From positions 1-64,000 of the forward strand of contig DUPQ01000065.1 of the NCBI GenBank assembly GCA_012838235.1: a DNA stretch of 64,000 nucleotides, in the 5' to 3' direction. The stretch is from Clostridiaceae bacterium (lineage in GTDB: Bacteria; Bacillota; Clostridia; DUPQ01). Under the pieces are notes generated by a model, which was not told where the DNA came from, ran no database searches, and was given only the letters and a program-made list of their open reading frames with translations. Every line of letters begins with the position of its first letter. Within the stretch, counting starts at the first letter, position 1. A program made the translations under genes and the position numbers. This document shows positions 43,304 through 50,098 of this stretch, piece by piece.

Positions 43304-44046
43304 TGAGAAAAGATTTATCAGTTGCTAAAACCGCATACAACGTTCGCAGGACATCACTCTGGTTCAGAGGTATGGTTATATCCCTGATAGCCTTAGTATT
43401 ACTCTTATCCGCAGCTTACCTTGTTTCGGCATTCTATGACAGATACAGCAGTTTTACGGTATCCACGGCATACAGCGGAAGCGGCAGCTCCGGAAAGGGA
43501 GGAAGCGATTCGAGAGGCAGTTCCTTGTTGAAATTAGCATTGTCCTTATGCGAAACTCCGGACTTTCTTACACCTACAACCAGGTTATATGCAGATGCCA
43601 TAGAGAACTGCACCAACATCTCAGGTCAATCCATACCCGAGAATGTTGATGCCATTAACGGACAGCATAACGGAGAGAATTATTTAGCATATACGTTCTA
43701 CCTTAAGAACGCAGGTATGGAAGCCGTCACATACGAATATGTAGTAAATATACTGAATGTTACAAAGAATGTGGATGAAGCGGTAAGAATCAGGGTTTAT
43801 GTAGACGGAACACCTACAACATATGCCAAGACCAAGACAGACGGAACCGGCCCTGAAAAGGATACTGTGGAGTTCTTAACCGAATCCATAGTTGCAAGAA
43901 ACAGACGTGCCTATTTTATGCCCGGTGACATTACAAGATTTACCGTTGTTATCTGGATTGAAGGCGATGATCCCGAATGTTTGGATGACATTATCGGCGG
44001 AAAGTTTAAAGTTACAATGGACATAGCCATTGTAGAAGGATCGTAA
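43303..44046 (+). CDS. Membrane-anchored or exported TasA/camelysin-like protein
   Basis: 247 aa, starting on the previous stop. A basic N-terminus precedes one long hydrophobic segment (about 23-45, SLIALVLLLSAAYLVSAFYD), then a Gly/Ser linker (SGSGSSGKGGSDSRGSS). The exported part is beta-rich: LAYTFYLKNAGMEAVTYEYVVNIL, VRIRVYVDGTPTTYAK, and VIWIEGDDPEC near the end. The WIEG[DQ]D..C motif is shared with the next protein. These features resemble SipW-dependent TasA/CalY-type proteins; the retained anchor suggests a base or initiator of a fibre. Confidence 0.7.
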   Translation: MRKDLSVAKTAYNVRRTSLWFRGMVISLIALVLLLSAAYLVSAFYDRYSSFTVSTAYSGSGSSGKGGSDSRGSSLLKLALSLCETPDFLTPTTRLYADAIENCTNISGQSIPENVDAINGQHNGENYLAYTFYLKNAGMEAVTYEYVVNILNVTKNVDEAVRIRVYVDGTPTTYAKTKTDGTGPEKDTVEFLTESIVARNRRAYFMPGDITRFTVVIWIEGDDPECLDDIIGGKFKVTMDIAIVEGS

Positions 44047-44106
44047 AAATAATGCTTTTCAAAAAGCTTATTTAATATTATAATAAAAAAAGGAGTTATT
44101 GAAGAA

Positions 44107-44955
44107 ATGAAACAAATCAAAACAAGACACAAACTGATCCCGGCCATCATAATGCTGTTGGTTGCTGCAATCACAATGAGCACAGCATCATATGCCTGGT
44201 TCACAATGAGCACAAAGGTAGACATACAGGGTATTCAACTTAATGTAATTGCACCGGCAAACATACTTATAAGAGAAACAAAGACATTAGCACCGTATAA
44301 TGAGTTTGTTAATGTAATTGAAACCACCCAAAATCCCACTAAAAAGCTAAAACCTGCTTCTTCCGTAGACGGTGTAGCTTTCTTCATACCGAACGATGAA
44401 ACAGCAGGTAATGTTTTAGCATCAGGAGCTCTACCGGAAACAGGAGAGATTAACACAACATCCATTCCGGTTACTAATGAGCAAGACGGCTATTTTGCCG
44501 AATACAAATTCCAGTTGGTTAATACCGGCGGTAGTGCTGTAAATATAGGTTTAAAAGACCTGCAAATTACAGCAGGCGGTGGAAATCAGCAAGACACAGA
44601 TATATTGCCTGCAGTCAGATTTGCTATATTGAGTGAAGGTGTTAATGTAATTACCGGAGTTGGTGAAGACAAGATATTTGCATCCAGTGATACTGCTACA
44701 GTATATGCTTTATCTGCTAGCGGTTCTTATTCAGGGTCATCACCTACTACAACAGAAGCACCCGCTCGTAACAAGTTTGATACAGGTGCACTGTTTACAC
44801 TTGCTGCTAACGGTGTCGCAAGTGCAGTAGCAGACCCGGATGGTATGAAGGATATAATTGTAAGAGTTTGGATTGAAGGACAGGATACTGCTTGTAAAAC
44901 AACAAGTGCAAATTCGACCTTTAAAATACAGTTTGCCTTATATATTATACCCTAA
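44107..44955 (+). CDS. Secreted TasA/camelysin-like protein, putative fibre subunit
   Basis: 282 aa; AAAGGAG precedes the ATG. The signal is TasA-like: KQIKTRHKLIPAIIMLLVAAITMSTASYAWFTMST, with an Ala-Ser-Tyr-Ala-Trp-Phe junction typical of SipW substrates. The mature part is beta-rich with YFAEYKFQLVNTGGSAVNIGL, a low-complexity Ser/Thr stretch (about 200-220) and VRVWIEGQDTACKT near the end. It probably forms the main extracellular fibre or matrix protein. Strong hairpins follow, as expected for a highly expressed subunit. Confidence 0.75.
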   Translation: MKQIKTRHKLIPAIIMLLVAAITMSTASYAWFTMSTKVDIQGIQLNVIAPANILIRETKTLAPYNEFVNVIETTQNPTKKLKPASSVDGVAFFIPNDETAGNVLASGALPETGEINTTSIPVTNEQDGYFAEYKFQLVNTGGSAVNIGLKDLQITAGGGNQQDTDILPAVRFAILSEGVNVITGVGEDKIFASSDTATVYALSASGSYSGSSPTTTEAPARNKFDTGALFTLAANGVASAVADPDGMKDIIVRVWIEGQDTACKTTSANSTFKIQFALYIIP

Positions 44956-44975
44956 CTCTTGATTTAACTGATTTA

Positions 44976-45009
44976 CCTGCCCGTAGCCTTTAAACGGGCT
45001 GCGGGCGGG
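44976..45009 (+). terminator. GC-rich hairpin after the putative fibre subunit
   Basis: CCTGCCCGTAGCC and GGGCTGCGGGCGGG arms around TTTAAAC. No T run follows, so it may protect the upstream 3' end or slow polymerase rather than terminate. Confidence 0.6.
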
Positions 45010-45064
45010 ATTGTATATCTAAATCGGTATAAACATTTCAGTTGATTGCGCTGATTTGTTTAAT

Positions 45065-45112
45065 GGAAAAGATCTTTCCTTTTGCTTGAAAGACCTTTTC
45101 TGTTAGATTTAG
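45065..45112 (+). terminator. Second hairpin, weak terminator or attenuator
   Basis: GGAAAAGATCTTTC and GAAAGACCTTTTC arms around CTTTTGCTT, followed by TGTTAGATTTAG. The imperfect T-rich tail suggests partial termination before the machinery genes. Confidence 0.65.
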
Positions 45113-45147
45113 ATGTGCTATTATATAGTTAAATGGGGAGGCGGATT

Positions 45148-45828
45148 ATGAAGAAATGGCTAAAAACGGTAGGGAATGTACTTTTATGGGTATTTATTAT
45201 ATTTGCTGTGTTCATGACAGTAATTGCATTTACCTCTACCAAGAATGAACTTGGGGTCTCTGTTATCTTAGGTAAGATGCCCATTACCATACTGACGGAG
45301 TCTATGGAGCCGACACTGAAGAAAGGTGACCTCATAATTAGCCATGAGTTGAAGCCGGAACAGAAGAGCTTATTAAAGGAAGACGATATCATCACATATG
45401 CCGTTGATTTGGACAAAGACGGCAAGATGGAACTTAACACTCACAGAATTGTTTCTGTAAGGAAAGGTGGGGATGGGTATATATACTATACCACCAAAGG
45501 TGATAATAACGTTATTGCCGATACCGATGAAGTACGTTATGACAACGTAATAGGTGTATATAACGGAAGAAGGGTTGGCGGTGTGGGAAGTGTATTGAAC
45601 TTTTTGCAGACACCGAACGGTTTCCTTATATGTGTAGTCATTCCTTTAGTACTGTTCTTACTTTATGAGATATATAACTTCATAAAAGTTATGTTGACAG
45701 TTAAGAACGAGAAGAAGAATAAACTGGATGAAGAAGAGATTAAGAGAAAAGCTATTGAAGAATATATTGCACAGCAGAATAAAGAACAGGAGAAGTCGGA
45801 GAGCGACGCTGATTCTGCACAATCCTGA
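45148..45828 (+). CDS. sipW: Signal peptidase I, ER/SipW type (copy 1)
   Basis: 226 aa from ATG 45148 (GGGGAGG 6 nt upstream). Membrane helix about 8-30; catalytic Ser52 in LTESMEPTLKKGD; His99 in NTHRIV replaces the Lys of ordinary bacterial enzymes; a late acidic block is YYTTKGDNNVIADT. A second helix lies near 155-180, then a charged cytoplasmic tail. Ser/His enzymes of this type process TasA-like precursors in Bacillus. It should cleave the two upstream proteins. Confidence 0.92.
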   Translation: MKKWLKTVGNVLLWVFIIFAVFMTVIAFTSTKNELGVSVILGKMPITILTESMEPTLKKGDLIISHELKPEQKSLLKEDDIITYAVDLDKDGKMELNTHRIVSVRKGGDGYIYYTTKGDNNVIADTDEVRYDNVIGVYNGRRVGGVGSVLNFLQTPNGFLICVVIPLVLFLLYEIYNFIKVMLTVKNEKKNKLDEEEIKRKAIEEYIAQQNKEQEKSESDADSAQS

Positions 45829-45858
45829 ATTAAACTTAAATAAAGGATAGATTTAAGC

Positions 45859-47466
45859 ATGGATGCGTTTTTAGGTTGGTTTTTTGAATTTATGAACTAC
45901 ATGCTACGGGGAGTGATACGCTTCTTTGTAGGCATATATGAAGGAATAGTACAGACATTTAATATTGTAAAGTACATCGAGATTTTCAGAAGCTATTATC
46001 AGCAATTTAAGTTTCTCGATTGGTTCTTTGCCATTTTAGCTATTATTTTGGTAATAGCGGTATGGCTGACTATAATACTGCTTATCATCCTCGGTATAAA
46101 GAGGATTATAAACATAAGGAAAAATACAGTCACACAGGAAAGTATCTTTGAAGAGATAACCGATCTTCACAGAGAAATATTGCGACTTAATGATGAAAAA
46201 GACAGGATTTTATCCTTAAAGATATCACAGGCGGGTATATCGGCTAAGGATCTGGCCAAGGAGTTAACCGACATTGCGGAGAAATCACGTGAAAAGGTCA
46301 GCCAGATGGATGAATTCGGTACGGCGACTACCGATTCTACAGGTGATATTTCCGTATCTTCCGATCAGCAGCCCGAAGTAATGATGGAGTCCAGGTTCTC
46401 GAAGCTTATTGAAGTGGATCAGAAATATACATATTATACTCCGCAAGAGTATACAACCGGATTCACTCTGGAACAGCTTTGTAATGATTTCCGTAACTTC
46501 GCATGCAGTAAGATGAAGTTGTATTACGAGTTGGAAATGATGCGTGTCCTGATTTCCTCTATGGCTTCCACAAAATTGATAGTACTGCAGGGTATATCCG
46601 GTACAGGTAAAACATCGTTACCGTACTGTTTCGGAAAATTTATTAAGAATGATGTCACGATGGCATCGGTTCAGCCTTCCTGGAGAGACAGAACCGAACT
46701 GTTCGGATATTTCAATGAGTTTACCAAGAAATTCAATGAAACCGAAGTGTTGAGAAGAATATATGAAGCCTCATACAACGATGACATCAATATGATTGTT
46801 TTGGACGAGATGAATATTGCACGTATAGAGTACTACTTTGCCGAAATGCTTTCGGTTTTGGAAATGCCCGATCCCGAGCAGTGGCAACTGGAGTTGGTAC
46901 CCAGTTCCTGGACATCCGACCCGAGAAATCTGGTAGGCGGTAAATTGCGGATACCGGAGAATATCTGGTATCTCGGAACGGCTAATAACGACGACTCTAC
47001 TTTCGCACTTTCCGATAAAGTGTATGACCGTGCATTTACAATTAACTTTGAATCCAAAGGACAACCTTTTGAAGCACCCGATACCGAAGCACGCCCTATT
47101 AGTTTTACTTATCTTGAGGAGCTTTACTCCGATGCATGGGAAAGATTTCCCGTATCCAAAGAAAACCTTGATAAGATTGCCAAACTGGATTTATATATTA
47201 TTCAGAAGTTCAGAATTGCTTTCGGTAACCGTATTTTGAAGCAGTTACTTGAGTTTGTTCCGGTATATGTGGCATGCGGCGGCAAAGAGATTGACGGTAT
47301 AGACTATGTTCTTTATACCAAAGTCTTAAGAAAATTCGAAAGCCTCAACCTGTCGTTGATAAGAGATGACTTGAAGGAGTTTGTTACATATCTGAACAGA
47401 AGTTTCGGAAGAAACAATATGAATGAATGTAAAAAATATCTGGAACTGCTTCAGAGGATGTATTAA
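45859..47466 (+). CDS. Membrane-anchored McrB/MoxR-like AAA+ ATPase
   Basis: 535 aa. Hydrophobic segments at about 15-30 and 55-85 anchor it. A coiled coil follows (about 95-150, EEITDLHREILRLNDEKDRIL), then a Ser/Thr linker. The AAA+ core has Walker A QGISGTGKTS (244-253), Walker B MIVLDEMN (312-319) and sensor-1 GTANNDDS, followed by KVYDRAF with the Arg finger candidate. The core is of the McrB/dynein-related class. Membrane anchoring is unusual for McrB relatives and suggests a role in envelope assembly rather than restriction. It pairs with the next gene. Confidence 0.85.
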   Translation: MDAFLGWFFEFMNYMLRGVIRFFVGIYEGIVQTFNIVKYIEIFRSYYQQFKFLDWFFAILAIILVIAVWLTIILLIILGIKRIINIRKNTVTQESIFEEITDLHREILRLNDEKDRILSLKISQAGISAKDLAKELTDIAEKSREKVSQMDEFGTATTDSTGDISVSSDQQPEVMMESRFSKLIEVDQKYTYYTPQEYTTGFTLEQLCNDFRNFACSKMKLYYELEMMRVLISSMASTKLIVLQGISGTGKTSLPYCFGKFIKNDVTMASVQPSWRDRTELFGYFNEFTKKFNETEVLRRIYEASYNDDINMIVLDEMNIARIEYYFAEMLSVLEMPDPEQWQLELVPSSWTSDPRNLVGGKLRIPENIWYLGTANNDDSTFALSDKVYDRAFTINFESKGQPFEAPDTEARPISFTYLEELYSDAWERFPVSKENLDKIAKLDLYIIQKFRIAFGNRILKQLLEFVPVYVACGGKEIDGIDYVLYTKVLRKFESLNLSLIRDDLKEFVTYLNRSFGRNNMNECKKYLELLQRMY

Positions 47467-47489
47467 TGATTTTGTAGGAGAGTATTATT

Positions 47490-48731
47490 ATGGCCAGACG
47501 CAAGAAAAAGTTAATACTTGACCAAGAGCAGAAAGATTCAATATACGAAGATACAAAAGATTTTATTTCATACATATATGAAGATTATGACTTCTATCAA
47601 TCGCTTGTACGTTTGTTGGACAGAGGTAAAAACCAGGCGGTTCTTTACAGAAAGGTACTTCAGAAGAATATTGATGAGATATGGGTAAAAAGGGTGGAAG
47701 ATGCTTTACCTTATCTGGATACCGCATTAAGGGCTGTGAGGAAGGATATAAAAGAGGTGGAGGAGATCAAACCCATAGCATTATCCAGAAACATAACCGT
47801 TAAGTCTTTGCGGCATCTTGCGACACATACCAATTTTATAGACAGAGTGGATGAAAAGGGCAATGTTATACCCAACAAGCTGCTGAATGTATATAAAGAT
47901 GAGGAAATACTTACATATGAGAATAAGTTTTTAAACACCCTCATATACAAGTTGGCTCTTTTTATAGATGTCAGATATGAAAAACTGAAAGAATACGGTG
48001 CGGATGAAGTATCCAATGTAATGTCCATGGATATTGAAACCAAGGTTGTGGATACCGAACTCAAAATGAGTATTCACATCGAGACAAAAGACGGAGCGGA
48101 TGAACAGGATAAAAAGGACAATGTAGATATTTACGAGGATGTGTCAAAGTCTTCTCTGTGGGCAAGGGTTTTGAGAATAAGGAAGATTATAAGGCAGTAT
48201 CAGGCTTCACCCTTTATAACTCAGATGGGAAAGGCATATATACGTCCTCCCGTAATGAGAACCAATGCAATTACCAAGAATGTGCATTTGAGAGAGTGTC
48301 TGGAGTTGTGGTTGTTTATTGAGAGTTACGAAAGCGCCGGATTTGATATAGAAAGCAGTTCGGTAACGGAAAAACCAAGCAAAGAACTTATGGAGAATCT
48401 CTACAGGCTGCTGGCTTTTCAGTATGTTATGTTCAGAAAAAATACATACGATCAGTTGGATGACATAATAAATAAGAGTACCGCAAAACTCAGATACAAT
48501 GCCCGGTTTAAACAATTGGATACTCAGGAGTTTACCGATCAGTATGAGTTTTTAACTCCCGGTGTCAAAAAAGTATATGTTGAGGAGCTGAGCAGAAAAG
48601 GCACCAGATTGACTAAAGAAGAAGTGAAGATCCGTAAGGCTATCGATAATGCGCTGAAATCGGAAAGACTATATGCAGCCGAAAGGAAAAAAGCCGCTCC
48701 CAAACAGCGCAGGAAAACAAAGCAAAAGTAG
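47490..48731 (+). CDS. DUF2357/McrC-like partner without nuclease domain
   Basis: 413 aa; GGAGAG precedes the ATG. The central part matches the DUF2357 pattern that accompanies McrB-like ATPases: NKLLNVYKDEEILTYENKFLNTLIYKLALFIDVRYEKLKEYG (ENxF signature), then LWARVLRIRKIIRQYQASPF. DUF2357 proteins usually end in a PD-(D/E)xK nuclease; here the end is a helical segment and a basic tail (KKAAPKQRRKTKQK), with no D...ExK core that I can see. It is likely an adaptor for the ATPase. Basic tail binding to nucleic acid or membrane is possible. Confidence 0.7.
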   Translation: MARRKKKLILDQEQKDSIYEDTKDFISYIYEDYDFYQSLVRLLDRGKNQAVLYRKVLQKNIDEIWVKRVEDALPYLDTALRAVRKDIKEVEEIKPIALSRNITVKSLRHLATHTNFIDRVDEKGNVIPNKLLNVYKDEEILTYENKFLNTLIYKLALFIDVRYEKLKEYGADEVSNVMSMDIETKVVDTELKMSIHIETKDGADEQDKKDNVDIYEDVSKSSLWARVLRIRKIIRQYQASPFITQMGKAYIRPPVMRTNAITKNVHLRECLELWLFIESYESAGFDIESSSVTEKPSKELMENLYRLLAFQYVMFRKNTYDQLDDIINKSTAKLRYNARFKQLDTQEFTDQYEFLTPGVKKVYVEELSRKGTRLTKEEVKIRKAIDNALKSERLYAAERKKAAPKQRRKTKQK

Positions 48732-48769
48732 TTTTTCATGTGCTTTCGGGTTTCGGTATATATACAAAT

Positions 48770-49450
48770 ATGAAAAAGCTTTTTAAAAGAAAAAATATAA
48801 GAACAATTTTCACGGTAGTATTTTCCGTTTTACTGGTTTTGTTGGTTCTTCTGGTGGGTAATATCATTTATTCACAGATAACTCATAAGGTTCCCGCTAT
48901 TTTCGGGTACAGTGTCATGAATATAATTGCCGGCAGTATGGAACCGGTTATACCTAAAAATACCTTCATATTGATAAAGCAGGTGGATCCCGAACAGTTG
49001 CAGGTGGGGGATGTAATTACGTTTTATTCTTCCGATCCGCTTATACAGGGACTTCCCAATACCCACAGAATTTTTGACATTGTTATGGAGAACGGTCAGA
49101 AGTTCTTTGTGACAAAAGGAGATGCCAATGCCATACCCGATTCCTACAATGTCGGTTTTGATGATGTTATAGGGGTTTATGTAAAGAATATTATTTCACT
49201 GGGTAAAATCGGTATGATTTTTCAGAATAAATCCGTTGTATTCCTGCTTCTTGTCGTACCGGCTGCAGTGCTGTTTATAATGGAAATTATCAATCTTACC
49301 AAAACCGCTGCCAAGGTAAAGCAGGAGGATATTGAATCGGCTTCAATTGAAGAAAAGTGTGATGATGTTGAAACATCCGATTCAAAGGAAACAGATTCGG
49401 AAGATATAAAATCAGAGGAAAAGGAGGAAAAGAGCGTTGAGTCAACCTAA
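48770..49450 (+). CDS. Signal peptidase I, ER/SipW type (copy 2)
   Basis: 226 aa from ATG 48770; the ribosome site is weak, and GTG 48740 is an alternative. Membrane helix about 13-35. Catalytic Ser56 lies in IAGSMEPVIPKN and His99 in LPNTHRIFDI. FVTKGDANAIPDS provides the acidic site. A second helix (about 165-185) and an acidic tail follow. It differs markedly from copy 1, so substrate specialisation is likely. It overlaps the next gene by 14 nt. Confidence 0.9.
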   Translation: MKKLFKRKNIRTIFTVVFSVLLVLLVLLVGNIIYSQITHKVPAIFGYSVMNIIAGSMEPVIPKNTFILIKQVDPEQLQVGDVITFYSSDPLIQGLPNTHRIFDIVMENGQKFFVTKGDANAIPDSYNVGFDDVIGVYVKNIISLGKIGMIFQNKSVVFLLLVVPAAVLFIMEIINLTKTAAKVKQEDIESASIEEKCDDVETSDSKETDSEDIKSEEKEEKSVEST

Positions 49451-50090
49451 GAATGCGGAAAATGTGATTGAAGAGAAAGACGAAGATATAATAGAAGAAA
49501 AAGACGTAGAGACCGAGCAAAAAGCCGATGCGGTTGAAGAACAGGATGTTAAGAAGAAAAAGAAAGGCTTAATAGAGAGATTTCTTGGTCCGAAAGAGCC
49601 CGATGTTAATGATGATTCCGATTATCAGAGTGTGCTCAGGAAAAACTTTTACGATTTTGACCAGATTAATAAAAAGCGGCAGATAACTTCATTGCGGATG
49701 GCTGTAATGGCTCTTACCCTTATTCTGATTGTCATACTAACCCTTTATATAGTACATCTGAGCGATTCGACGATTCTTCTGGATAAATTAATCGATTCGT
49801 CAAGTAAATATGTTTTGGATAATGTGATGTATGTGGATAATCCCATAAAATATACAGAAGTGGTTTCGGAACTTAATGTTATGAGGACTTTGATGAATCA
49901 TAACGGTGAACTGGGAAAAAGACAATATGCTATAAGCGAGTTGTATTATATAGCAATACAGCTTCCCGATTCTTTTGTTAAGTACAAAGCTGAAATATAT
50001 GATGCATTTAAAAACATTAATGAAGGGAAACAGGATGTGGGGTATAAGCTTATAGAGGAGCTTTTGGTTAAAATAGTAGAGGAAAGATAG
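49437..50090 (+). CDS. Single-pass membrane protein of unknown function
   Basis: 217 aa; TTG start, with AGGAGG 9 nt upstream inside the previous gene. The first 60 residues are strongly acidic and then basic (IIEEKDVETEQKADAVEE, KKKKKG). One membrane helix lies about 88-110 (MAVMALTLILIVILTLYIV), followed by about 105 helical residues outside (IDSSSKYVLDNVMYVDNPIKYTEVV...). No homologue recognised. It may link the cytoplasmic ATPase to exported subunits. Confidence 0.75.
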   Translation: MSQPKNAENVIEEKDEDIIEEKDVETEQKADAVEEQDVKKKKKGLIERFLGPKEPDVNDDSDYQSVLRKNFYDFDQINKKRQITSLRMAVMALTLILIVILTLYIVHLSDSTILLDKLIDSSSKYVLDNVMYVDNPIKYTEVVSELNVMRTLMNHNGELGKRQYAISELYYIAIQLPDSFVKYKAEIYDAFKNINEGKQDVGYKLIEELLVKIVEER

Positions 50091-50098
50091 GAAGTAAG

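Noticed and set aside
45859-48731. McrBC-type restriction/defence system
   Set aside because: The ATPase is membrane-anchored, the partner lacks a visible nuclease core, and the neighbours are secretion and c-di-GMP genes rather than defence genes.
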